This document shows positions 1 to 6,162 of a DNA stretch of 10,174 bases, piece by piece. How positions within the stretch are numbered: the stretch's first letter is position 1; the number at the start of each line of letters is the position of its first letter. The notes below the pieces were generated by a model. The model saw only the letters and a program-made list of their open reading frames with translations, made no database searches and had not been told where the DNA came from. This stretch comes from Fidelibacterota bacterium (GTDB lineage Bacteria > Marinisomatota > Marinisomatia > Marinisomatales > TCS56), in NCBI GenBank assembly GCA_030634675.1, contig DAOWAH010000034.1, positions 1 to 10,174 of the forward strand. Reading direction: 5' to 3'. Both the position numbers and the translations under genes were made by a program.

Positions 1-488
1 CCAATCATCTGGTTACGGTGGAGGTTATCGATCCAAACGGTAAAACCAAGACTATTTTCGCTGAAAATATTGACTTCAGCTATCGACAATCGGGATTTAA
101 CTCCAATGATATTATTCTACAAGCAGAATTTGAATTGAACCCGGGAAAACCGGAGGATATTAGCCACCGCTGCCAGATGGCAAATAAAGCAAGAAAATCA
201 TCGCAACCATTAAATAAACGGTCCGCCGGCAGTGTATTTAAAAATCCGAGCCTGGGATTAGCAGCCGGGTACTTGATTGACCAATGCGGTTTAAAAGGCA
301 CCCGGATTGGTGATGCCGAAATATCCAACAAACATGCCAACTTTATTATTAATCGTGGATCGGCAACCGCCAGTGAGATCGTATCACTTATTCAGTTGGT
401 CCGAAATAAAGTAGCTGCAAAATTCAATATTGATTTGGAGCTGGAAATAAAAACTCTGGGATTTGATCCAGCAATAATAAGCTTATGA
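1..488 (+). CDS. murB: UDP-N-acetylenolpyruvoylglucosamine reductase MurB, 3' part (5' end outside window)
   Basis: MurB reduces UDP-GlcNAc-enolpyruvate to UDP-MurNAc with NADPH and bound FAD in the cytoplasm, the second committed step of peptidoglycan synthesis. The reading frame is open from base 3, so the N-terminal FAD-binding part lies upstream and only about 160 residues are visible. The substrate-binding and C-terminal domains show the family marks. A YRQSGF segment lies near 81-98. AGSVFKNP lies near 225-250, and its Ser (codon 231-233) matches the catalytic general-acid position. GDAEISNKHANFI follows, and a terminal LELEIKTLG stretch carries the conserved acidic residue. The GTG at 18 is internal and not a real start. 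The stop codon overlaps the ftsQ start by four bases (ATGA, 485-488), so the two are probably translationally coupled. Identification is firm. Confidence 0.95.
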   Translation, partial: NHLVTVEVIDPNGKTKTIFAENIDFSYRQSGFNSNDIILQAEFELNPGKPEDISHRCQMANKARKSSQPLNKRSAGSVFKNPSLGLAAGYLIDQCGLKGTRIGDAEISNKHANFIINRGSATASEIVSLIQLVRNKVAAKFNIDLELEIKTLGFDPAIISL

Positions 489-1246
489 AAAAGGCTCGTA
501 GAATAAATATCAGCAGCTATTTATTGACCTTCGGGTTAATTACCCTTCTGGCGCTTTTAACCTGGAGCGGATACTCCTGGACGCTTAAAACTGGTCTGTT
601 CAGTCTGGAAAAAGTCCGGATCACAGGTAATTCTATTATATCTGAATCTGAATTACATACCATCATGGGAAATTTGAAACAGGCTACCCTGTTTGATCTT
701 AATCTGGTTGAGCTTAGTGCCAGAATCGAGCAGCATCCTTACGTGGCTGGTGCCCGCTTAAGCTGCCGTTATCCCCACCAATTGTCGGTGGAAATCGTGG
801 AAAGAAAACCAATCGCAATGGTAAATATGGATCCTCTGGTTTTACTGGATTTAGAAGGTATTGTACTACCTATGGTGCAGCAAGCCTTTGAGTTTCAATT
901 ACCGGCTTTATCAGGTTTTAATCCTGACCAAGCGCTATATCCGATTGGAGAACACGTCTTATCAGCAAAAATGAAAGAAACAGTTACAATATTAATGGAA
1001 GTCCATAACCACTTCCCAGCATTGTATAATGAACTCTCTGAAATAACCTTGAATCAGGATGATGAGTATACTTTCATTCTCACTGACCACCCAACCCTGA
1101 TCAACTTTGGAAATTCAGATGTCATTAAAAAAATCATTACGTTGATGGCTTTCAATGGAGCGCTTAGAGGCATTAAATCTCTGACAGACTATGCCTATCT
1201 GGACCTGCGTTATGCTAAACAAATAATTGTTAAGGAATGGTCATGA
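485..1246 (+). CDS. ftsQ: Cell division protein FtsQ (POTRA domain)
   Basis: FtsQ/DivIB is a bitopic inner-membrane divisome protein that links early (FtsA/FtsZ) and late (FtsB/L/W/I) components. The 253-residue product has a basic N-terminus (MKKARR), one hydrophobic segment at about residues 11-32, and then a POTRA domain at about 39-108. That domain begins FSLEKVRITGN and ends with the typical YPHQLSVEIVERKP strand. The remaining 140 residues fit the FtsQ beta domain. Sequence conservation is low, as usual for this protein, so the call rests on the POTRA pattern, topology, size and position between murB and ftsA. No clear Shine-Dalgarno precedes the ATG. The ATGA overlap with murB suggests initiation by terminating ribosomes. 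Confidence 0.92.
   Translation: MKKARRINISSYLLTFGLITLLALLTWSGYSWTLKTGLFSLEKVRITGNSIISESELHTIMGNLKQATLFDLNLVELSARIEQHPYVAGARLSCRYPHQLSVEIVERKPIAMVNMDPLVLLDLEGIVLPMVQQAFEFQLPALSGFNPDQALYPIGEHVLSAKMKETVTILMEVHNHFPALYNELSEITLNQDDEYTFILTDHPTLINFGNSDVIKKIITLMAFNGALRGIKSLTDYAYLDLRYAKQIIVKEWS
1232..1236 (+). promoter_or_regulatory. Ribosome binding site deciding the ftsA start
   Basis: AAGGA lies six bases before the ATG at 1243 but directly abuts the ATG at 1237. Normal spacing therefore favours 1243. That start also gives an ATGA overlap with the ftsQ stop, matching the murB/ftsQ junction. Confidence 0.75.
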
Positions 1247-2514
1247 ACCCATTAAACCGGGGACAAGATAAAAACATTCAAGTTGGAATTGATATCGGTT
1301 CCTCCCAAGTCCGTTGTGCCATCGTTGAATCCGATTCGGAAAATGGTGCGATTAAATTGCTGGGATTGGGCGCCCGGGCTTCTACCGGAATGCGTAAAGG
1401 CAGTCTGATTCATATTGATAAAACCATCACTGCTTTGGACGAGGCTTTAAAAGAAGCGGAATTAATGGCTAATGTTAAAGTAGAACGAGCCATAATAGGT
1501 ATCTCCGGAGAGCATATACGCGGAATCAATACCCAGGGAGCTATCGCCGTACACAAGAGCAGTACTCAGAATATTCCTGTGGAGCATGAGATATCCGCTC
1601 ATGATGTTCACCGGGTACTGGAATTGTCCAAAGCCATCTCCCTGCCGATGGACCGTGATATTCTACATGTATTACCCCAGGAATACATCATTGATACCAT
1701 GGGTAGTATCAAAGATCCGGTCGGGATGTCCGGGCGGCGGTTAGAGGCGCGGATTCATTTGATTACAGTGGCGACCACAGCGGCTAAAAATGTCGCTAAA
1801 TGCGCCGAAGAATTGGGAATTGAAATTGAGGCGTTGGTTTTTCAGGCGCTGGCGGCTTCTTTGCCTACTTTAACTCAAGATGAAAAGGAATTGGGCGTAG
1901 CGCTGGTTGATTTAGGAGCTGGAACTACTGACATTACTGTTTATTACGAGGGCGGTATTCGCCATTCCGCCGTAATCGGATTGGGCGCCAACAGCATCAC
2001 CAATGATATTGCCATGATGCTTCAAATAAATATCGAGGAAGCGGAACAGATAAAATTAAAATATGCCTCAGCCAAGGCAGCACTGGCATCTACCGAATTG
2101 GAATTTGAATTACCAGTCCAGGAGAATGAAATAGCCAGGAAAGTTTCTGAGCATGAATTATCCCGTTATGTGGAGGCTCGGATGGTGGAATTATTCCAGA
2201 TGGTAGCTCGAGAGATCACCCGTGCTGACATCCGTGAGAGACTGACCTTCGGGGCCGTCTTAACCGGTGGTGGAGCATTATTAAAAAATGTCACTTCCCT
2301 GGCCGGAGAGGTCTTTCAGGAACCGGTTCGGATTGGCTACCCCAAAGGCATTAGCGGTGTAGTGGACGTGGCTTCCAGCCCGGTTTATACCACCGTATTG
2401 GGACTGACACAATGGAAAACCCGTGAAGATGAATTTAATATCGGTCTTCTTCCCGATAAACCACTGTCACAGGCTATCAATAAATTGAAAAAATGGTTCA
2501 AAGAATTTTTTTAG
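1243..2514 (+). CDS. ftsA: Cell division protein FtsA (actin-like membrane anchor of FtsZ)
   Basis: FtsA is an actin-family ATPase that tethers FtsZ filaments to the inner face of the membrane and recruits later divisome proteins. The 423-residue protein has the whole fold. The first phosphate loop is GIDIGSSQVR at residues 15-24. The FtsA-specific 1C (SHS2) subdomain follows at about 85-170, then the second phosphate loop DLGAGTTD at 223-230 and the adenosine motif TGGGA at 341-345. The C-terminus INKLKKWFKEFF (412-423) is an amphipathic lysine/aromatic helix, the expected membrane-targeting sequence, after a short linker. The start at 1243 is preferred over ATG 1237 because of Shine-Dalgarno spacing and the 4-base overlap with ftsQ. 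ftsZ follows 39 bases later, the classical pairing. Confidence 0.97.
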   Translation: MNPLNRGQDKNIQVGIDIGSSQVRCAIVESDSENGAIKLLGLGARASTGMRKGSLIHIDKTITALDEALKEAELMANVKVERAIIGISGEHIRGINTQGAIAVHKSSTQNIPVEHEISAHDVHRVLELSKAISLPMDRDILHVLPQEYIIDTMGSIKDPVGMSGRRLEARIHLITVATTAAKNVAKCAEELGIEIEALVFQALAASLPTLTQDEKELGVALVDLGAGTTDITVYYEGGIRHSAVIGLGANSITNDIAMMLQINIEEAEQIKLKYASAKAALASTELEFELPVQENEIARKVSEHELSRYVEARMVELFQMVAREITRADIRERLTFGAVLTGGGALLKNVTSLAGEVFQEPVRIGYPKGISGVVDVASSPVYTTVLGLTQWKTREDEFNIGLLPDKPLSQAINKLKKWFKEFF

Positions 2515-2553
2515 AAATTAAAGACGAGAAACCTTAACTAAAGGAGTGCATCC

Positions 2554-3750
2554 ATGTTATTTGAATTTGATTATCTGGCCGAACAGAAAGCGAAACTGAA
2601 AGTTATCGGTGTTGGTGGCGCCGGAGGAAATGCCATCAATCGGATGATTCAGACCAGTATGAGCGGTGTTGATTTCATTGCTGTGAATACCGACGCCCAG
2701 GATCTGGAGAACAATGCTGCAACACATAAAATTCAAATTGGGAAAAGCCTTACTAAAGGACTCGGCGCTGGAGCTAAGGCCGATATCGGTCGTGAAGCCA
2801 TTGAAACTGATAAGGAAGCAGTTATTTCCGTGTTGGAAAATATCGATATGGTATTCATAACCGCCGGAATGGGCGGTGGAACAGGTACGGGAGCCGGACC
2901 GGTGATAGCGCAATTAGCCCGTGAGATGAATATCCTAACCGTCGGCATTGTGACAATACCATTCAATTTCGAAGGTCCGAAACGAATGAATCGTGCGCTT
3001 AACGGGTTAGTTGAGTTACGTAAAGCATGTGATACTACAATCGCCATACCCAATCAAAAATTGATGTCGATTATCGATAAATCCACAACTGTAATGGAAG
3101 CTTTCAAGATCGCTGACGCTACCCTGAATCAGGCCGTTAAAGGTATTTCGGATTTAATCAATGTCCACGGTCTGATAAATCTGGATTTCGCCGACGTAGA
3201 AACAATTATGAAAAACATGGGCGAAGCAATCATGGGAACTGGTATCGCCGGTGGAGAAGAAAGAGCTGTGATGGCTGCTCAGCAGGCTATTTCCAGTCCT
3301 TTATTGGATAGTGCCAACATCAGCGGTGCCCAGGGTGTACTGGTGAATATCACCGGTGGGCCTGACCTGACGTTGATTGAGGTCGATGAAGCGACTTCAA
3401 TCATTTTTGAAGAAGCTGGTCAGGATGCCAACATTATCTTTGGTGCGGTCATTGATCCGGCTATGGCCGAAGAAATTCGAGTGACGGTGATAGCCACCGG
3501 TTTTTCACAACCGGATTATATTGATCGAGGTAAACCTTCCCATAAAAAGGAGCAACCTGGGATCAAAACCAACAATCCCGCCTATGCTGACAATTTCAAT
3601 TTGCCGTTAGTCAGTCAAAAACGACCTGACCAAATGGTGCCACCGGTAGTGGCTGAAAATAAACCAAAATTTATTTTCGAGGATAGCGGTCCTTCCTTGT
3701 TTGATAAGGATTTGGAAATACCGGCTTTCGTACGTCAGCAACATAAATAA
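2554..3750 (+). CDS. ftsZ: Cell division protein FtsZ (tubulin-like GTPase)
   Basis: FtsZ polymerises with GTP into the Z-ring that sets the division site. The 398-residue product shows the N-terminal nucleotide motif GVGGAGGNA at residues 19-27 and the tubulin signature GGGTGTG at 107-113. The T7 synergy loop, NLDFADVETIM around 209-219, carries the catalytic acidic residues Asp211 and Asp214. A hydrophilic linker of about 65 residues follows from near residue 318. The C-terminal conserved peptide LEIPAFVRQQ (387-396) is the expected contact site for FtsA. AAGGAG at 2541-2546 lies seven bases before the ATG, a much stronger site than those of ftsQ or ftsA, consistent with FtsZ being needed in excess. 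Length and motifs are typical and nothing is missing. Confidence 0.98.
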   Translation: MLFEFDYLAEQKAKLKVIGVGGAGGNAINRMIQTSMSGVDFIAVNTDAQDLENNAATHKIQIGKSLTKGLGAGAKADIGREAIETDKEAVISVLENIDMVFITAGMGGGTGTGAGPVIAQLAREMNILTVGIVTIPFNFEGPKRMNRALNGLVELRKACDTTIAIPNQKLMSIIDKSTTVMEAFKIADATLNQAVKGISDLINVHGLINLDFADVETIMKNMGEAIMGTGIAGGEERAVMAAQQAISSPLLDSANISGAQGVLVNITGGPDLTLIEVDEATSIIFEEAGQDANIIFGAVIDPAMAEEIRVTVIATGFSQPDYIDRGKPSHKKEQPGIKTNNPAYADNFNLPLVSQKRPDQMVPPVVAENKPKFIFEDSGPSLFDKDLEIPAFVRQQHK

Positions 3751-3768
3751 CGTTTTTAACATGGATGA

Positions 3769-3807
3769 AGAATAGGGCAGTTCCTCACCAGAGGTCTGCC
3801 CTATTCT
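3769..3807 (+). terminator. Strong hairpin after ftsZ, probable transcription end of the dcw cluster
   Basis: A perfect 12-base inverted repeat (3769-3780 with 3796-3807, AGAATAGGGCAG and its complement) continues inward with CCTC/GAGG (3783-3786 with 3791-3794) around an ACCA loop. It begins 19 bases after the ftsZ stop. The downstream sequence is CTAAAAATAATTG, with no run of T, so it is not a canonical intrinsic terminator. It may work as a 3'-end stabiliser or factor-assisted terminator, or be one more member of the palindrome cluster that follows. Confidence 0.55.
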
Positions 3808-3854
3808 CTAAAAATAATTGTGAAATTTCCAGCTTTATCCCAACAAGAAGAATA

Positions 3855-3906
3855 CCACGTTATTTAGGCGTGGATGAATTCCAAAATTCATCCCAGGATC
3901 GGGATG
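3855..3906. repeat. Overlapping short palindromes, first part of the intergenic cluster
   Basis: Three inverted repeats lie almost end to end. CCACG/CGTGG pairs 3855-3859 with 3869-3873. The perfect 9-base stem GGATGAATT/AATTCATCC pairs 3872-3880 with 3885-3893 over a CCAA loop. CATCCC/GGGATG pairs 3889-3894 with 3901-3906 over a 6-base loop. The second shares bases with the first and the third, so not all can form at once. No coding sequence fits this stretch. Dense small palindromes between convergent genes resemble mobile intergenic repeat families such as REP-type elements, but copies elsewhere in the genome cannot be seen from this window. Confidence 0.6.
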
Positions 3907-3907
3907 T

Positions 3908-4005
3908 CGCCCCACAGGGCGTAAATTTAGGGTACTACGGGTTTACCCGTGCCTGCACACCGAAGTGCGTTTCGGCACGCAGGCGTGGGGCTCCATATTT
4001 TTTTT
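3908..4005 (+). ncRNA. Candidate structured RNA: three-way junction followed by T8
   Basis: Three helices abut without unpaired bases on the 3' side. Hairpin ACGGG/CCCGT (3937-3950) is followed at once by GCCTGC/GCAGGC (3951-3956 with 3979-3984). The latter contains an inner CCGAA/TTCGG stem (3960-3964 with 3971-3975). It is followed at once by GTGGGGC (3985-3991), which pairs back to GCCCCAC at 3909-3915 and closes the junction. Six bases later comes a run of eight T (3998-4005). A competing local hairpin CGCCC/GGGCG (3908-3921) would break the closing stem. This could be a terminator-like structured 3' region, an independent RNA, or a chance arrangement inside a repeat element. It matches no RNA family I recognise. 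Strand is assigned only from the T run. Confidence 0.3.
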
Positions 4006-4052
4006 CTATTACTCCGGTGATGGTTAATAGTATAAACTCAATCCCAAATATA

Positions 4053-4184
4053 TAACTCCGCTGGAGTTAGAAAATTATTTTATTCGTTATACAAATATGC
4101 AACCCGTATCGGGTTTGTTTATCCTATGAGGATATAATGTTTAAGAAATTGAACCAAAACAAAACACAACGCCGTTAGGTGTTG
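4053..4184. repeat. Run of four small hairpins in AT-rich sequence, second part of the cluster
   Basis: Four compact hairpins with different stems are separated by AT-rich spacers. They are TAACTCC/GGAGTTA (4053-4059 with 4063-4069), AACCCG/CGGGTT (4101-4106 with 4110-4115), TATCCT/AGGATA (4120-4125 with 4129-4134) and CAACGCC/GGTGTTG (4167-4173 with 4178-4184, one G-T pair). Loops are three or four bases. The stem sequences differ while the architecture repeats, unlike a tandem repeat or a CRISPR array. The pattern resembles the interspersed mini-palindrome repeats I recall from intergenic regions of FCB-group genomes. That comparison is from memory, not from a search. Confidence 0.6.
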
Positions 4185-4318
4185 AATGAATGAGTAAAAA
4201 TAATGAGGAAGAAAAAAATACAGATACGATTAATCACCGCCAGTTTAATATCTATGGATACAATGTCAGGCGTTGTCACCCACTCTGCCAGCGGCCCCTT
4301 AACCCGAACCATTTCTAT
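4185..4318. other. Intergenic stretch with no assignable gene
   Basis: This stretch lies between the palindrome cluster and the rpmB terminator. The + strand has a 57-codon frame from ATG 4190 to the TGA near 4361-4363. Its N-terminus is very polar (MSKNNEEEKN) and its end runs through the rpmB terminator hairpin. The minus strand has a 45-codon frame from 4312 to 4175, beginning MVRVKGPLAEWV and ending in a hydrophobic IFFFLIIF stretch. Neither is a protein I recognise, neither has a clear ribosome binding site, and the two overlap. The part near 4268-4310 is more GC-rich than its surroundings. It may be decayed coding sequence. Confidence 0.3.
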
Positions 4319-4345
4319 AAAAAAATACCCGGCATAAACCGGGTA
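4319..4345 (-). terminator. Intrinsic terminator of rpmB
   Basis: TACCCGG (4326-4332) pairs with CCGGGTA (4339-4345) around a six-base loop. On the minus strand the stem is followed directly by seven T (the A run at 4319-4325). It lies about 25 bases after the rpmB stop and is a textbook rho-independent terminator for that gene. On the + strand a T-poor flank makes it unlikely to stop transcription. Confidence 0.85.
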
Positions 4346-4371
4346 CTTAAAAGCGCAGAATGAAAGCAGAA

Positions 4372-4608
4372 TTATATTTTCATTCCTTTGGAACGTAAAT
4401 TATTTACTATTTTTCGAATTCCATTTTTATCAATCAGGCGCATACCCTGCGTGGAAACAGTCAAAGTCACAAATCGTTTTTCGTCCGGCAACCAAAAGCG
4501 TTTTTTCTGCAGGTTGATATTAAACCGACGACGTGATTTATTGTGAGCGTGGCTGACGTTATTGCCATACATCGGTTTTTTCCCGGTTACGTCACATACT
4601 CTGCTCAT
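4372..4608 (-). CDS. rpmB: 50S ribosomal protein L28
   Basis: L28 is a small basic protein of the large ribosomal subunit. The 78-residue product opens with the family signature [20 protein letters not shown] and continues with the arginine-rich [17 protein letters not shown] segment and a [10 protein letters not shown] strand. It ends in [22 protein letters not shown]. Length is typical, and only one Cys is present (residue 5), so it is a form without the zinc-binding cysteines. On the minus strand GGAG (complement of 4615-4618) lies six bases before the ATG. The gene stands alone, converges on the ftsZ cluster, and has its own terminator 25 bases downstream. The 89-base gap to the divergent GNAT remnant should contain its promoter, but I see no convincing -35/-10 pair. 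Confidence 0.97.
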   Translation of the reverse strand: MSRVCDVTGKKPMYGNNVSHAHNKSRRRFNINLQKKRFWLPDEKRFVTLTVSTQGMRLIDKNGIRKIVNNLRSKGMKI

Positions 4609-4697
4609 TATTTTCTCCGGATAATTGTTTTGTTCTTAACCAAAAAAGCCAGCAAATTTACACTTCATTATGGAAAGCACAAACGAAAAGGTTGCTT

Positions 4698-5053
4698 ATG
4701 CCGGGATCAATTTTGCGCCGGGCCACAGAGTTCGATTTTTATACTATAGTATTTAATAACATAGAAATGGCTCGTGAAACCGAAGGTCTTGATTTGGAGA
4801 AATCGCAAGTTATCAAAGGTGTTAAATCCGCACTTGGTGATTCAAACAAAGGTTTTTATCCGATTGCCGAAGTGGACGATCAACCAGCCGGGCAATTGAA
4901 TATTACCCGGGAATGGTTTGATTGGCGCAATAAAACCTGCTGGTTGATTCAGTCCCTTTTATATAAAAGCCGGAATATCGTCGTTCCGGTATTTTTTCCA
5001 GTCTGTATCAAAAATTCGGGATTAACCGATTAATATGCAATTGTAGCCCATGA
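4698..5053 (+). pseudogene. GNAT-family N-acetyltransferase remnant, frameshifted and C-terminally truncated
   Basis: The frame from ATG 4698 (AAAAGG six bases upstream) encodes an N-terminus typical of a GNAT subfamily of about 150 residues. It reads RRATEFDFYTIVFNN, then MARETEGLDLEKSQVIKGV, then a segment near REWFDWRNKT. After the WLIQS segment the frame ends in unrelated residues and stops at 5031-5033. Another frame, entered near the A run at 4965-4968, restores the expected acetyl-CoA loop as KPEYRRSGIFSSLYQKFG (from 4967). Loss of one A is the simplest explanation. That frame ends at a TGA (5051-5053) overlapping the dusB ATG, so the C-terminal third of the fold is absent. The original substrate is unknown. 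An assembly indel could cause the shift but not the missing C-terminus. Confidence 0.75.
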
Positions 5054-6048
5054 AAATAGGCCAACTTCAAATTGATAATCCAATATTCTTAGCTCCTATG
5101 GCCGGGGTTAGCGATTACCCCTTCAGACTATTATGTAAAGAATATGGGGCGGGGCTGGTCTATTCCGAATTTGTATCGGCGCATGGAATTTTCCGAGCTA
5201 ATGAAAAGACTCTAAGCATGATCCGGTTCAGCGACGAGGAACGGCCAATCGGTATTCAGATATTTGGTGATTCACCTGAGATCATGGCTGAAGCAGCACG
5301 AATGATAAATAAACAATTCCGGCCAGATTTGATCGATATCAATTACGGTTGTCCGGTTCCAAAGGTCACTAAAAGAGGAGCCGGATCGGCCGCTTTGCGG
5401 GATTTAAATCTCATGGATGAGATTACCTTGGCCGTGGTAGAGGCCGTACCCAAAATACCAGTCACTGTGAAAATGCGCGCCGGTTGGGACCAAAACCGAA
5501 TTGTGGTACCGGAGGCCGGGGTACGCCTGGAACAATGCGGAATCAAAGCGATCACCCTGCACCCCAGAACCGCCAGACAAAGCTATGGTGGGTCCGCAGA
5601 CTGGGCTTTGATAAAGGAACTTAAAGCAGCCGTGGATATGCCGGTAATTGGGAATGGCGATATCAAATCCGTGGAAGATATGAGGCGCATGTTTGATACT
5701 ACCGGGTGTGACGCTGTGATGATTGGCCGGGCGGCACTGGGAAATCCATTTATTTTCAGGGAATTAAAAGCTGCCTGGCAAAATACAAAACTGTTTGCTC
5801 CTGCAACCCTGAAGGAGCAAGTGGCCTTGTGTATCAGGCATTTAAATATGCAGGTGGATTATTGCGGAGCGCAAATGGGCGCCAATTTGATGCGCAAGCA
5901 TTTTGGTTGGTATCTGAAAAGCTTCCAGGGTGCGCCCCAATATCGAAATCGATTAGTAACCGCTAAGGATGTGAACGAAATGCTTGTGATTTTAGATGAA
6001 ATTGCTGACTATGCTGTTCAAGCTCCCCAAGTTCAAAGCGTTTGTTAG
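5050..6048 (+). CDS. dusB: tRNA-dihydrouridine synthase, DusB type
   Basis: The enzyme uses FMN and NADPH to reduce specific uridines in the tRNA D-loop to dihydrouridine. The 332-residue product is a TIM barrel with the N-terminal FMN-binding APMAGVSDYPFR at residues 15-26. The catalytic Cys101 lies in DINYGCPVPKVTKRGAGSAL-like sequence (96-115). Further FMN contacts are Lys141 in VKMRAGW, His171 in LHPRTARQSYGG, GNGDI (201-205) and IGRAALGNP (225-233). The helical C-terminal domain includes MRKHFGWYLKSF, which contacts tRNA. The CPVPKVTKRGAG form and length favour DusB over DusA or DusC. No good Shine-Dalgarno precedes the ATG. It follows the decayed GNAT gene with a four-base overlap in the shifted frame, so it may be co-transcribed from the promoter region upstream of that remnant. 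Confidence 0.95.
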   Translation: MKIGQLQIDNPIFLAPMAGVSDYPFRLLCKEYGAGLVYSEFVSAHGIFRANEKTLSMIRFSDEERPIGIQIFGDSPEIMAEAARMINKQFRPDLIDINYGCPVPKVTKRGAGSAALRDLNLMDEITLAVVEAVPKIPVTVKMRAGWDQNRIVVPEAGVRLEQCGIKAITLHPRTARQSYGGSADWALIKELKAAVDMPVIGNGDIKSVEDMRRMFDTTGCDAVMIGRAALGNPFIFRELKAAWQNTKLFAPATLKEQVALCIRHLNMQVDYCGAQMGANLMRKHFGWYLKSFQGAPQYRNRLVTAKDVNEMLVILDEIADYAVQAPQVQSVC

Positions 6049-6151
6049 TTCATTCAAATTACTACCTCCCCCCCTTCTACCTTGCTTATGATTTTTATTA
6101 ACTGGTAAATTTTCGGGTTGTAAAACTTAAAAATTTAATAACTACCAGTGC

Positions 6152-6156
6152 GGAGG
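6152..6156 (+). promoter_or_regulatory. Ribosome binding site deciding the dehydrogenase start
   Basis: GGAGG lies six bases before the ATG at 6163. An in-frame GTG at 6148 lies upstream of this site and cannot use it, so 6163 is the likely start. Confidence 0.85.
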
Positions 6157-6162
6157 CAATCA

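Noticed and set aside
2557..3053. Two minus-strand frames inside ftsZ
   Set aside because: They are shadows of the strongly conserved ftsZ coding sequence and have no family signature.
3765..4055. 96-codon + frame downstream of ftsZ
   Set aside because: It runs through the hairpins and the T8 run, has no ribosome binding site, and its product has no recognisable domain. Its openness is incidental to the palindromic repeats.
3855..4184. CRISPR array
   Set aside because: The inverted repeats differ in sequence from unit to unit, there are no identical direct repeats with unique spacers, and no cas genes are nearby.
4543..4749. 68-codon + frame overlapping the rpmB start region
   Set aside because: It is antisense to rpmB and out of frame with the GNAT remnant, with no recognisable product.
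4950..4970. Programmed -1 frameshift in the GNAT gene
   Set aside because: The A run is only four bases, there is no evident stimulatory structure, and the shifted frame still lacks the C-terminal part of the fold. Decay is simpler.
6068..6074. Run of seven C between dusB and the dehydrogenase gene as a phase-variable tract
   Set aside because: It is short and lies well upstream of the start codon and outside the candidate promoter spacer, so nothing supports switching.
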